NCBI GenBank assembly: GCA_036850595.1
Contig: CM072159.1
Span: 33,037,682-33,101,681, forward strand
From: Rhyacichthys aspro
Lineage: Eukaryota; Chordata; Actinopteri; Gobiiformes; Rhyacichthyidae
Reading direction: 5' to 3'
DNA length: 64,000 nucleotides
How positions within the stretch are numbered: position 1 is the stretch's first letter; every line of letters begins with the position of its first letter. A program made the translations under genes and the position numbers. Under the pieces are notes generated by a model, which had not been told where the DNA came from, did not search any database, and saw only the letters and a list, made by a program, of their open reading frames with translations. Shown here in pieces: positions 10,501-22,220 of this stretch.

Positions 10501-13159
10501 TGGTGGGGCCGGGCGGACTCACCCCAGGAAGAACTCGGTGTCGTTCATCCACTGGTTGATGAAGTGTGCGGTGAGGGGCTGGGGGTTGTGGGGGAAGTGC
10601 ATGTTGTCGAGCGTATGGAACAGCAGAGCGGGGTTGTAGTACAGAGCGGCGATGGCCACCTGAAGACACATGGTCCTCAGCTCGTTGGTCTTCACGCCCC
10701 GCATCAGACGCTCCAGGACAGCCTCCACGAACAGAGGGATGCACTGGGACACAAACTTTATTCATATTTCATTTTGTTTGAGCAGAAGTGTCCAAGTAAG
10801 TCTCAAGTCTTTGTCCTTAAGTCCAAGTCAAGTCCAGAGTCCTGTTCTTCAAGGTTTAAGTCCTTTCAGGTCTTTTTAACAACACTAATATTATGTTAAA
10901 ATTAGGGATGTGAATTGATTTTTAAAAATTAAGTAATTAACTGCAAATCTGGCTGTAATTAAACTCTTAATAAACACTGAATCTTCAACTTAACAGAAGG
11001 TAATTAACTTTATTTTGAATCATTTAACTTTTGTAAAGCAGGTAAATTGTAATAAGTTTTACAGAAAAGTATTAATTGTGGATTGTTTAGACTTGAGTCT
11101 CTATAACAGTCCAGTTTATGAATTCAAAAATGATTTGACAAATAACTTAAAAATAACTTATATGAGAAACCTTTATAAATACAGTATAATATAATAAAGA
11201 GAAGGCCATAATTTAGAATTGTTTTACTTCATCAAAGGTATTCTTACCTTACTTTTCCATTATTTAGATTAGATTAGTTACTTTACTGTCGTTGTACAAA
11301 AATATACAACAACATTAAGATGCACTTTGAGGATCTGGACACAAAAATAAATAAATAATACTTTTGATTCACATCAATACAAAATCATTTCTAACACAGT
11401 TAGGTAGAGAAGGATAAAAATGATGAATTCCAACAGTGATAATTAAATTCACCTTTGCAAATCACACACATCATTTTACTCTTTTCCAGGAACCATCCAG
11501 AATTATTTTTTTCTTTATTGATCAGTGATTTAATGTGTGGCTGCTTTTTGGTTCAAGTCCAAGTCCAGTTAAGTCTTTTTACATTTCTCATTTCTGTTGT
11601 AAATAATCCATAATTATGATGATTATTTCCCATGATGCAGTACCTGGTCGATGCCCCGCCCTCGACACTGCAGGATGATGACCTCCAACAGTTTAGCAGC
11701 GTGACACTCGGCGTCTTCTCCTGCGTCACTCGTCAGGACCTGGAAATGTTAGAGACAGAGACGTGAGGATTCAGCAGAGACAGAGAATATGAGACCCCTG
11801 ACCCCTGACCCCTGCTCTGTCAGAGATACGGCACGAGATCGGAGTAAAGCTGCCACGAGACACTGTGTTTAATCTGACAATATGGAACAAATAACACTCA
11901 TGTATGTATGTAGCATGTGCCTCAGGACCTCCAGCCCAATCTACACAGATACATCATGTTAGCGTGTTAGCTGCAAGCTAGCTTCATTTAAAGAAGACAG
12001 AAACAAACATATGAACATAAATAAAAAGATTACAACAGATTACAAACTGATCAGTGGGACATGAGGAAATGGAACAGGACAGTATTTAAATTTTGGGACA
12101 AATGAAGAAGAAACAAGGCAGAGCTGGACTTAACCAACACACACTACACAAGAAACACTAAATGAACAGTAATAGAACCAAATACAGGATTTTGTGTAAT
12201 TATTCACATTAGAATAAGCACCGGTAACGTCATCATTTTCAGGAAGAACATTGGCTTCACAGTTTACCCCAGAGACGAAACAAAAACCTCCTGATTCAGA
12301 TTCAAAAGTTGTGAACGAGAGGCCTTTCAGCAACAGAATCATTGCAAATTTGACAAAACACGATGGAGGGACCATGTCTCTGGGAACGCCTCAGTATTCC
12401 TTCAGAGGAGCTGGAGGAAGTGTCCGGGGAGAGGGGAGTCTGGGGTCTCTGCTTAGACTGCTGCCCCACGGATAAACGGAAGAAGGATGGACTAATAGAA
12501 GATAATTGTCGTCCTGACGCTGAAGTCACAGCTAAGCTAACGCTAAACTCTAAACTTCAGTTTGGTCAAATGGATTAGTATTTTGTGTTTTATTTTTTAA
12601 TAAAAGAGAAGCAGGAGAGGTCCCTAGACTGATTTTGGAGAAGAGTCTGAGACAGAGACAAAGAAAGAACATCAGGGACTGGAGGAAGAGAGAGTTTGGA
12701 TCTCTTTGTGAATTGTTTGTAATTTGTTCCTAAAATAAGTGGAAGAATACGGATGAACTAATAGAAAAACATACTCTGTTCAGTGCACTATGACAATCCA
12801 ATATTCTAAATAAAGTCTTCGTGATAGAGCAGACCCTAAATGTGTTGTGAACTCATCCTCTGACCTTTTTGCACATGCTGTAGATGACCTCCAGGTGCTT
12901 GGGGTTGGACAGGAGCATGTCTGTGTCCACCGTCACGTAGTTGTGCAGAAGGGGCATCATATCTGAAAGTATTAAAGACGTCCCGTGACTCCGCTGCTAC
13001 AGACGGGTTCAGTTGGGTTCGTGAGCCGGTACCTGTGAAGTAGTCGAAGCAGTCGTGCTGAAAAACCTCGTTACAAGACGCCGAGCAGCTGCCACATCTG
13101 AGGAGAGATGGTCTGACAGGTGAGACCGAAGGCCAGCGACAGGATCTCCTCGTAAAACT
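7524..13159 (-). CDS. ipo8: Importin-8, C-terminal half (seven exons)
   Basis: Exons on the minus strand: 13033-13159, 12865-12962, 11644-11739, 10523-10743, 9301-9506, 8119-8346 and 7524-7650. All have GT-AG boundaries and matching phases. They encode family landmarks EFYEEILSLA, PLLHNYVTVDTD, DAECHAAKLLEVIILQC, MCLQVAIAALYYNP, HDRKMCIIGLS and DEYQFFTAALL, with the acidic stretch typical of IPO7/IPO8 in exon 8119-8346. Wording such as HDRKMCIIGLS favours IPO8 over IPO7. The protein is a HEAT-repeat karyopherin that binds Ran-GTP and carries cargo through the nuclear pore. Oddities: one extra base near 13070-13073 turns LYEVFQ into a frameshift. The last exon either splices at 7523 or runs into TGA right after AAKGHW. 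A usual C-terminal FNFG tail was not found. Confidence 0.92.
7806..8105 (+). mobile_element. Dispersed ~0.5 kb element, internally deleted copy, at an IPO8 splice donor
   Basis: It carries the family's left part (TTGTTGTGAAAATGGTTTAA, ending at GATCCATGTACTG near 7892) joined directly to its right part (AAACACAGATAAATACTGTC to GAGTCTGAGACAG). The middle present in the copy at 54588-55072 is missing. The right end stops about 12 bp before the donor of IPO8 exon 8119-8346. Confidence 0.75.
8395..9150 (+). repeat. 21-bp minisatellite array, TTAGTTGGTTTTGAACATG variant
   Basis: About 36 units of GTTTTAGTTGGTTTTGAACA with AAACAGG, AACATG and AACCTG alternatives, in an IPO8 intron. The 21-bp period gives an artefactual QVLVGFE-type reading frame. 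Confidence 0.95.
9530..9632 (+). repeat. 11-bp tandem repeat (ACTGAACTGAA)
   Basis: About nine near-identical 11-bp units of ACTGAACTGAA in the IPO8 intron, just upstream (gene sense) of exon 9301-9506. Confidence 0.9.
10020..10240. repeat. Degenerate 21-bp family remnants
   Basis: Diverged units in both orientations (for example AAACAGGTTTAAAGTGAGTT and AAAACCTGTTCAAATC) in an IPO8 intron. The rest of 9633-10522 has no exon that I can identify. Confidence 0.55.
12501..12683 (+). mobile_element. Dispersed ~0.5 kb element, right-part fragment
   Basis: It begins at GATAATTGTCGTCCTGACGC and runs through AAACTTCAGTTTGGTCAAAT and GAAGCAGGAGAGG to CATCAGGGACTGG, matching the right part of the other copies. 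It lies in an IPO8 intron. Confidence 0.75.
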
Positions 13160-13560
13160 CTGCACAAACACAGACAACGGCAAACTTTAACAAACAAGAC
13201 ATTTGTGCCGTTAGCATTTCTGATCTACATGTGACATTAGCGATCTTTATTTCTGTTGTGCAATTATATTTTTTTCTGAATTGTTTTATTCTTGTTGCAT
13301 TTAAAGTGACTACGTTTATTCCAAATCTTTTTACCTCAAAAACGACACGAGTTTGTTAAAAAACATAATGATCCTGGGCTTTGTTGTCGGCTAAAGCTAA
13401 CGAAGGATCAAGAACTGCAACACATTTCTCACAACACTGTCGATACTGGAGAGACTTAAATGATTTCCTGACTTTCCCTCCATAGTTAATAGAGTAAAGC
13501 ATGCGTTTGTATTAAATAAATATGCAATTATGCAGATTCAGAGTTATTAATTATGCTATA

Positions 13561-13660
13561 NNNNNNNNNNNNNNNNNNNNNNNNNNNNNNNNNNNNNNNN
13601 NNNNNNNNNNNNNNNNNNNNNNNNNNNNNNNNNNNNNNNNNNNNNNNNNNNNNNNNNNNN
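13561..13660. other. Assembly gap 2 (100 N), missing IPO8 exons
   Basis: The gap separates IPO8 exon 14480-14579 from exon 13033-13159. By comparison with vertebrate importin-8 (about 1,040 residues), roughly 290 codons are absent, so the true gap must be larger than the 100 N placeholder. The right edge is inside a 21-bp array. Confidence 0.95.
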
Positions 13661-14130
13661 TTTTAGTGGAAACATTTTTATGGAAAGATTTGAAAAGGTT
13701 TTAGTCAGATTTGAACAGGTTTTAGAAGGATTTCAACAGGTTTTAGTGGGATTTCAACAGGTTTTAGTCAGATTTGAGCAGGTTTTAGATGGATTTGGAC
13801 AGGTTTTAGTCAGATTTGAACAGGTTTTAGTCAGATTTGAACAGGTTTTAGTCAGATTTGAACAGGTTTTAGTCAGATTTGAACAGGTTTTAGCCAGATT
13901 TAACCAGGTTTTAAGTGGATTTGAACAGGTTTTATAATGATTTGAACAGGTTTTAGATGGATTTGAACAGGTTTTAGATGTATTTCTACAAATTTTAGAT
14001 GGATTTAAACAGGTTTTAGTCAGATTTCAACAGGTTTTAGTCAGATTTCAACAGGTTTTAGTCAGATTTCAACAGGTTTTAGTCAGATTTCAACAGGTTT
14101 TAGTCAGATTTCAACAGGTTTTATTTATCT
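13661..14130 (+). repeat. 21-bp minisatellite array, TTAGTCAGATTTGAACAGG variant
   Basis: About 22 units of GGTTTTAGTCAGATTTGAAC with AGATGGATTT and TTTCAAC variants, beginning at the contig edge. It lies in the IPO8 intron. Confidence 0.95.
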
Positions 14131-14479
14131 TTGCTGCAAAAATCAAATCCATCTAAAACATGTTCAAATCAAAGTGTGAAAATGAGTGTCTAGAGTTACA
14201 TTAATCACTCTTTACACTGAATATCTGTGAAGTTAATCCTTATTTCACTTTAGAGACGGTCCTTGAGATTAATATTAAAAAGTTTATATTCTAATAAAGT
14301 TTTTTGCGGACAGTGCTGTGATGGGACATATTAAGTTTTATTTTTATTTTGTCGACTCTTTAGCAGCAGACTGAGGTTAAACAGACGGATATGAGCTCAA
14401 ATCTGTGCCGTGTGCTCTTCTAGAATCAGAACTGGTTGAAACTGCAGTTCTGTGACATGAGTCCGGGTCTGGTACTCAC

Positions 14480-17400
14480 TGAACTTCATCCGGATGTACT
14501 CGTACGGATCCTCCTGCCACAGCTTCTCGTCCTCGTCTTTGTAACACATCAGAGGAAAGATCACCTCCTGAGACACGGCCTGGACCAAAAAACGCATTAA
14601 AAAAAGGTTTGAACAATACAAAATTAATACTTTTCTGTCAAACTTATTACAATTTACCTGCTGTACCAAAGTTAAAGTCTAAAGCTAAATGATTCAAATA
14701 AAGTTAATTACCTTCTGTTCAATTAAAGATTCAGTGTTTATTAAAAGTTGATGAGATTAATTACAGCCAGATTTACGTTTAATTTGTTATTTTTTATAAT
14801 TGATTCACATCCCTAATAAAAACAAGAGACCTGTATGTGGGGTTTGAGGTGTTTCCAGGTGAGTGAGTGGGACAGGCCCTGGCTCAGGTAAAGGAGACAC
14901 TGCTGCAGGACACGAGGAGTCACGTACTGCTTCTGACGGTGTTGGTCCACCACCTTCAGCAGAACCTGCCACAGAAACACGTTCAAACAACGGTCTGTTT
15001 AGAAAAAAAACAACCTTTATCTTTATATTCTAATTTATAAATGAATAATGTTGGTTTCCAGTAAAAAGAAGGTCGATATAATTTATTTGAACAGGTTTTA
15101 GTTGGATTTGAACTGATTTAGATGGATTTGAACAGGTTTTAGTGGATTTGAACAGGTTTTAGTTGTATTTTAAAAGATTTTAGATGGACTTGAATGAGTT
15201 TTGTTGGTTTTGAAGAGGTTTTAGATGGATCTGAACTGGATTGAGTTGGATTTGAACAGGTTTTAGATGGATTTTGACAGGTTTTAGATGGATTTGGACA
15301 GGTTTTAGATAGATTTGAACAGGTTTTAGATAGATTTGAACAGGCTTTAGTTGGATTTGAACCGGTTTTAGATGGATTTGAACTGGTTTTAGTTGGATTT
15401 GAGCAGGTTTTAGTTGGGATTTGAACAGGTTTTAGATGGATTTGAACAGGTTTTAGATGGATTTGAACTGGTTTTAGTTGGATTTGAGCAGGTTTTAGTT
15501 GGATTTGAACAGGTTTTAGATGGATTTGAACCGGTTTTAGATGGATCTGAACTGGTTTTAGTTGGATCTGAACAGGTTTTAGTTGGATCTGAACAGGTTT
15601 TAGACCAGAGGAAGTAGGGTTTAGTGCTTACCTGCTGAAGACCTACGGCGTACGTTTTCAGGAAGAAGTCTGCAAACTCAAAGTACTCCTTGGTCACGTT
15701 CCCTGGACTCCCGTATCTGCAGATCACACCAGACCCTCATCATCATCATCATCATTAACCCCTGACCCTTGACCCCTGACCCTTCCTGAGAGACACTGAC
15801 CTCTCGAACAGTCTGGTGATGATCCTCATGGCCCACTTCTTACACTTCCACCAGGCCAGCTCCGGACGGTCGTCTTCATCCACCTCCAGCGTCTCCTACC
15901 AACCAGACCCGACGGAGTTTAGTTTACACTCATCGACCAATCAGAAACAAGGATCCAACCAATCACAAACAAGGATCCAACCAATCACAAACAAGGACTC
16001 AACCAATCACAAACAAGGATCCAACCAATCACAAACAAGGATCCAACCAATCACAAACAAGCATCCAACCAATCACAAACAAGCATCCAACCAATCACAA
16101 ACAAGGATTTAGACTATCTACTACGGATGGGAACTGATAAGACTTTATCAATATCAATATCACTGACGGTTCTGCTTATCGATCAATTCTCTTATCAACT
16201 CTTATCGACTTGTTTTAACGTGTGTTAATAACTTGTTTTTCTTTCCTTTTTAATTGTGTGTAACTTTTATTTGTGTGTTTTTTTAACGCAGACGGTCAGA
16301 GGTCGTTCTATTGTTTATTTTTGTCTTTTCACTTTTTTCTTTAAAGGGAGATGTACCTTTTGACTTCTTGTATGTTGTAATGGGGTACGATTTCTTAACA
16401 AAGCCAAATAAACAAGTTTGTAAAAAAATAAATAAATAAATAAATAAAAGAGAGAATAGGAAATCATATATAAAGATGGTGGAAAACTGAACAATAAATA
16501 AGATTAAATGAAATAAAAACACAAGCAAACAGTCAGAAAATCTTCCTCCTAAAATAGAATTAAACTATTCTCTATTTAACAAACAGATCGAAGCCTGTCT
16601 GTCATCATCTAAAATGTGTTTTTGTAAAATATACCTGTTATTTATAAGACACTAGTGATATTTAACATTACATTACTCTGTTCAGAGGAGGTTAAATGAA
16701 ATACCAGTCCTGCATTTATCACAAACGGCATTATTTCAGTTCCCATCCTGTTTCTGAATGTAACGCAGGAGAAAGTGTGTTACCGCAGGAACGTCTCGGT
16801 CCATGATGGTCCGGAGGATCTCCATCCACTGAGTCATGACGGTGTTGTTGATGAGCTGCAGAGGCAGAGCGTACTGAAGGAGAACAAACACAGAACAGAG
16901 TCAGGACGACCCCAGAACCAAAGACCCCAGACCCAGCTCAAATATACCCCTAACATCTGGTCCATGAATAAATAAGGTTTGTGTTGAAAATTGTTCTGAA
17001 TGAATACTTTATCGAGGCCAGTCTTAGTTTTGTTGATATTTTTACATCAAAAAACAAAACGAAAACTAAATAAAAAGTAATTAATGAGAATGAAAACCCT
17101 GACACTTTTGAATGAAAATGAAACAGAAATGAACAGAGACTAAATCCAAAGAAAAGGAGAGGAGTCGACCAAAACTAATAAGGATTAAACTAAATGAAAC
17201 TGACTGAAAATGACTAAAACTAAACTCAAATGTGCTGTCAGCATTAACCCTGATGCAGGCAGCTGACTGTATTTTTGTCAGAAGCTTGCCTCTGTATTTC
17301 AGAAAGCAAGTGGAGGACTGAAGTGGAGGAAAGCATAAGCTCCTGGACCGACCTGAACCAGAGCGTAGAAGATCTTGAGGATCTGTTTCTGGACGAGGAC

Positions 17401-20400
17401 AGAGAAGATGGTGGCGTCGGGCAGGAGCTGGCTCAGGAGCTGCTGGATCCGAGGAAGAAAGATCTGCATCGCGGCCAAAAGGGGCTCCCTCTCATCGGCC
17501 TTTCTGTATCTGGAAAACACACAAGAGTCGAGATTATTACAGCTGCTTTAAACCAGGAGGAGGTCTTCTGTTTGTCCATCAGTGTGGATCACTTTTGATG
17601 AAACGATTATAAATGGAAATATCAAAGAGGACGGCTTTAAAAAAGACAGAAGACAGAGTTTTAGCTTTTTTTATCCTTTCACTTGAGTAGAATGTACCTG
17701 ATATGTTTTTTTCTAGTTGGGAAAATAGTTTGGTTAAAACACAGATAAATACTGTCAATTCAATCACGTAATGTTTAACGAGGAGGAGATAATTGTCGTC
17801 CTGACGCTGAAGTCACAGCTAAGCTAACGCTAAACTCTAAACTTCAGTTTGGTCAAATGGATTAGTATTTTGGAGGAAAAACTAGTCTGGTTTTATTTTT
17901 TAATAAAAGAGAAGCAGGAGAGGTCTCTAGGCTGAATTTGGTTTGCTTCATGGAAACACATCAAATTAAAGGTTTTTCATTTGCAAATTCCATAATTTTA
18001 CTCAAATTCCTTACTTTATAAACACCACTGGTTCTACATGAAATAGAAGAGATGATAATGACCTACATTTGGTTAAGACCTGAATTAACACTTGCTTATT
18101 TTGATTTTAACCAAAACAAGGTACATTTTGTGGATAATTCTGAAACGGTTCAGTATAAAATCCACTCTTTAAGTGACTCTCCTGACAGCCTCAGGTCCAG
18201 AGCCTCATTCCTGCTCCACATTAGACGGTGATCAGTAGGAACTCTGTGGATATGGAGCAGACGCAGGTAGGACTCACTCGTAGGTCTTGACGAGCTGGTA
18301 CAGGGCCAGCAGGCTGCCGTACCAGCCGCTGCTGTTCGGAGACTGAAGGTACACTCCCAGTTTGTCCACGATCCCCGTCCATCGTCCGGGGAAGTCGTGT
18401 TTGATGATGGCTCTGAGGCACATGGTCAGCTGGGCTCTGCTCCGAGGACGACACAGAAAAGAAGGCTTTAGTAAATACACTTTTGTTGTGAAAATGGTTT
18501 AAACCCAAATAGTTTATTATAAAATCAATAATTTGTGTAAAAACAGTCTTTCTGATCCATCTCCTGTTTATTGTAAGGGATTGTAATAGATGAGAACCTC
18601 TATTCAGGAACAGAAAACCTTGGACAATCACATGCTCCAAAAAGGAGCGCTCCCATTGGTCGACACAATTTAGTTCTGTGGCTGAGCTGTTAGGTTTTAA
18701 TTGGATTTGAACTGGTTTTAGTCGGGTTTGAACTGTTTGATTTCAACAGGTTGTAGTTGGATTTAATCAGGTTTAGTCAGATTTAAACGAGTTTAGTTGG
18801 ATTTGAACAGGTTTTAGTTGGATTTAAACAGGTTTTGGTTGGATTTAAACAAGTTTAGTTGGATCTGAACAGGATTTAGATTATTTTGAACAGGTTTTAG
18901 ATGGATTTGTACACATCTGTGGCTCAGGGCCCACATGACCAGAGGCAGTAGGGTTTAGATTTTGAGGATTTTAATAAGAACGTATTTTTTGTTTGTTTTT
19001 GGTAGAACTCCTGTTTCTTTAAGAGTGTGGTTCTAATGTCAGTGACTGAACATTTCTAAACTTCAGGGCTGCTGTACACAGATGGAGTGATGTAACACTG
19101 CCCCCTGCTGGACGACTCTTACCGGATGGACTCGGGGCAGCGGATGATGCCCTCGATGATGTTGTCTCTGATCTGCTGCCGGTCGTTCTCGTGGATGTTG
19201 AAGGGGAACACGACCTGCCCCAGAGCCGGCTCTCGGTCCTGCCAGTACTGACTCACCATGTTCTTCAGGTAGATCGCCGCTGGACGCACACAACACACTC
19301 TTAATCTGAGTTTCTGGTGATTAAAGGTGAGATTATGTGGCGTTCTCACCTGCCTGACGAACGGGGAACTCCACCTGCTCCGACACGATGATCTGGAGCA
19401 GCGTCGGAGCGAAGTTGATGATCTTGTACGACTGAAACAGGACAGAACAACATTACAGATCTTTGGAGAGATATTTGTGAGTGAAGTACAACAGGTCTTA
19501 AGGAACCTGTGTTTAGTGCTCAATCAAGATAAAAATAGAACAAAACATCAGTCCAAGTGCATTAGTGCAGACTTTAATCTGAAATATGTTCAGTTTAATC
19601 CTCGGGAGAAACTTTGACACAAAAAAAGGCTCTTTTAAAGATTACCATATTTTTTAAATGAATGCCATTATTAACTTCAGTTCTCATAATAACAAATGTT
19701 TATGAATTTTATGAATTTTTAATCCCAGTTTTTAGCAATTAAAGTCTTTCTTTTCTTCATCCCATATTTGCAAATTGGATTTTTTATTATTATCTGAGTC
19801 TGGGAGTGTCACAAATTGGCAGCAACATTGATTCTGATCAATTTTTTTTTTTTTTTGTGCAAATTAAGTTTGTTTTTAAGTGCTCCACCTGAGTCCCTTG
19901 GACACAAAAATCTCTTTTAGACATTGTCATTTAAAAATATTAAGGGTCAATGTATTTTTTCCAATTTTTTTAATGAACTCAATCATTAACTTCAGTCCTC
20001 ATCAAACATAGCATATTTTTTATGAATTTTATGAATTCTAAATCCCTTAAGTTTTAGAGATTAAAGTCTGTCTGTATGTTTTCTTTTTGTTTGTTTTTTT
20101 TAACACAAAAAGTTCACATTTTAAGTCTGGGAGTGTTAGTCATTTGTGAATACACTGCTCTTGGGTCCCAGGACACAAAAAGGTTTTCTAACTGTTGCCA
20201 ACACCAGGAAAAGAAAAAAAAATGAAACATTGCAATGGTAGAGTCAATGGCATAAAAAAGCAGAAGGGACACAGAGATTTTTAGTTTAAAAGACATAAGA
20301 AAAACTTTTTTTTTTTACCCCAAAATACACAACCTGGACAAATGTTATTACATTTGCACAAACACAAAACAACACAAATGTCCAGGACCAGGATTAAAGT

Positions 20401-21003
20401 CACAGACACTGATTGTCATTGAACAATAAACAAGAAAAGAGGTAAATAAAGTGATCTGAAAAACCCAACAACACCTAAGACTAACCCTGGACTGAAACAT
20501 AAACCAGATTTAGAATCAAAACATGAGCAAACTAAGGTTAAACCAGGTCTAAACCAGGTCTAAACCAGGACTAAACCAGGTCTAAATAAAGACTAAACAA
20601 GGGCTGAACGAGGACTAAATAAAGACTAAACCAGACCAAACCCAAAGTCAGTCCAAAACAAGAACCGAACCCGGGTCAAACCTTGGTCCAGTTCAATGAG
20701 CGCTGCCAAACTTCAGCTCCACCTCGCTCCATTGTTCTCTGACGCACCACACAAACCCAGACCCGTCCTCTTTAACCCGGGCCAGGACGGTTCCAGACCC
20801 CGGCTGAGCTCAGGGGCTCCCTAACCCGAGCCCCACGCCATTCCCTCCGCCTGGGCCGCTCCGGATCCCTCTGTCCCCTTCCCCAAACCCTCACCTCGGC
20901 GCTGGAACAAAACCCTCACCTGGTTGAGCTCATTCTCCGCCGCGATGCGCAGACTCGGGTCTATGGTGCCCTTCAGAGCCTGCACGATCCGGTTCGGGTC
21001 CAT
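14480..21003 (-). CDS. ipo8: Importin-8, N-terminal half (ten exons)
   Basis: Exons on the minus strand: 20920-21003 (start), 19350-19431, 19123-19279, 18278-18436, 17353-17509, 16784-16873, 15801-15895, 15632-15716, 14831-14965 and 14480-14579. Phases agree across all junctions, giving 381 codons. The protein starts MDPNRIVQALKGTIDPSLR and continues through the importin-beta N-terminal (Ran-binding) region, about residues 20-105. It includes NFAPTLLQIIVSEQVEFPVR, YLKNMVSQYWQDRE, FPFNIHENDRQQIRDNI and CLRAIIKHDFPGRW, then DEDDRPELAWWKCKKWA and LWQEDPYEYIRMKF. The FNIHENDRQQIRDNI wording and MDPNRI start identify IPO8 rather than IPO7. Role: HEAT-repeat import receptor moving cargoes such as SMADs, Argonaute and SRP19 into the nucleus (family knowledge). 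The gene continues at 7524-13159 with a block of exons lost in the gap. Confidence 0.95.
15085..15612 (+). repeat. 21-bp minisatellite array, mixed variants
   Basis: About 25 units alternate GTTTTAGATGGATTTGAACA, GTTTTAGTTGGATTTGAACA and GGATCTGAACTGG forms in the IPO8 intron between exons 14831-14965 and 15632-15716. It ends 20 bp before the donor of the latter. Confidence 0.95.
15955..16112 (+). repeat. 22-bp tandem repeat (CCAATCACAAACAAGGATCC)
   Basis: About seven 22-bp units containing CCAACCAATCACAAACAAGG in an IPO8 intron. Each unit contains CCAAT. Confidence 0.9.
16423..16452 (+). repeat. AAAT/AAATA microsatellite
   Basis: A short run of AAAT-type tetranucleotides within an AT-rich IPO8 intron. 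The surrounding 16130-16780 stretch shows no exon. Confidence 0.8.
17710..17942 (+). mobile_element. Dispersed ~0.5 kb element, internally deleted copy
   Basis: A diverged left end is followed by AAACACAGATAAATACTGTC and the GCTAAGCTAACGCTAAACTC block through GAAGCAGGAGAGGTCTCTAG. It lies in an IPO8 intron. Confidence 0.7.
18480..18666 (+). mobile_element. Dispersed ~0.5 kb element, left-part copy
   Basis: It contains TTGTTGTGAAAATGGTTTAA, TTTATTGTAAGGGATTGTAA, AACCTCTATTCAGGAACAGA and GGAGCGCTCCCATTGGTCGA, the left half of the family. It starts about 45 bp upstream (gene sense) of IPO8 exon 18278-18436. Confidence 0.75.
18690..18930 (+). repeat. Degenerate 21-bp minisatellite array
   Basis: About ten diverged units of GTTTTAGTTGGATTTGAACA in the IPO8 intron between exons 18278-18436 and 19123-19279. 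Confidence 0.85.
19097..19111 (-). promoter_or_regulatory. CTCF-like motif next to IPO8 exon 3
   Basis: The minus strand reads CCAGCAGGGGGCAGT, a full match to the CTCF core pattern, 12 bp past the donor of exon 19123-19279. Motif only. Confidence 0.4.
19580..20395. repeat. Dispersed repeat, copy B (partner at about 720-1550)
   Basis: It contains three related blocks with (G)GACACAAAAA followed by TTTTAAAGATT or similar, then AGGGACACAGAG and AAATGTCCAGGA, in the same order as contig 1. It lies in the first IPO8 intron. No coding capacity or termini recognised. Confidence 0.5.
20520..20640 (+). repeat. Short tandem CTAAACCAGGT repeats
   Basis: About ten degenerate 10-11 bp units (CTAAACCAGGT, ACTAAATAAAG) in the first IPO8 intron. 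The core resembles that of the larger arrays in the window. Confidence 0.7.
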
Positions 21004-21380
21004 TTGGCGTCACTGCAGCGGGCCCTGGACTGGTTTTCTCCGCAGATTCATGTAGCCACAGCTAGCGTTGTTCTGGAGCAGCGGTGCGTTATGGATGTGC
21101 GCTCGGAGCGGAGTCAGTCTGAGGACGGCCGCTTCCGCATTTCGCTTCACAATAAACCTCCACAGAGCGGTTTCTAAAGCAGAGGAGGTGTAATGTTCAG
21201 AGGAAGTGCGTGAGGAGAGGCTGGAGCTTGACGCGCTGCCGGTGAGCAGCAGGCGGCGGCGTAAAGCAAAAGTAAACACTGCGCTTTTACGACTTTTCTC
21301 TGCTGCGGCTTCTTCTTCTTCGTGTGAGCGCAGTTTGGAGCTGAGCTTTCGGCGCCGCTCTGAGGAAAGGAGAGGACTCC
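21004..21380 (-). promoter_or_regulatory. Probable IPO8 promoter and 5' UTR
   Basis: A CpG-containing, GC-rich stretch immediately upstream of the IPO8 ATG, unlike the AT-rich surroundings. No TATA box is evident, as expected for a housekeeping transport receptor. Boundaries are approximate and inferred from composition. Confidence 0.5.
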
Positions 21381-22220
21381 ACTTTCTGTTTCACATTCAC
21401 AAATCTGCCTTTTATTCCAGACTAACTTAAAAAATATTATATTCAGAATAAACGACCACGTGATCAGTTCTGCAGAATGAAATATGAAGGTGTTTGTGGG
21501 AAATGACACTGAGTTTTTATGTTTAGTGTGTTCCTCTGGACCTCGAGCCTGTGATGATGAAGATGGAGATATTTTTGATCCATTTCTTCCTCTGATCTTC
21601 CTCCACCTGATCCAACAGAAACACATCCAGAATAATGGATCCAGGATTAAGTTTGATGTTGAGTTTTAAGGTAATTAACTTTATTGTCCCAAACATGTTA
21701 GAAACATGAATAAAAGCCATGTTTTAGAGAAAGATGTCAACAAATAAAACTAAAGTCGATAAAGAGCTGCTGCTGCGACCAAATGAAGCACAGAAGGAAA
21801 CTGGTGTCTTCGTTTGTTGGAGACTACTTCTGTAAACTCCTGTGTTTCTTTAAATAAGACGAGACACAGAGGTCACTGCTCATCTTTTATTTAGACACAT
21901 TCAGGACCAGTTCATTTATTTTAGTGCAACATTATGGCCTCAGTGTTTACACCAAAAACCCTCCACCAACAACGTCCTCCAGCCTCAGAACAAACCCAGA
22001 GCGACTGAAGCTGCTCAGAAATAAAGGCACAGTTCACCTTCAATAAATGAGATTTCACTTTAAACTCATTCAAATGTAAACATGACGTATGTAAATGTAT
22101 TTTCAGAATTCACCGTTTAGAAACAGAAACAAACTTTTGATGAAAATGGAGCCACAACAAAGTGTTTTATAAGATTCAGAAAAACATCAGGTTCTTTATG
22201 ACAAAAATCACCAAGACTGA
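21381..22220. other. CAPRIN2-IPO8 intergenic DNA, no gene seen
   Basis: Sequence between the IPO8 promoter and the minisatellite. Short open frames show no family resemblance. Part may be CAPRIN2 3' UTR, which would run leftward from 23938. Confidence 0.5.
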
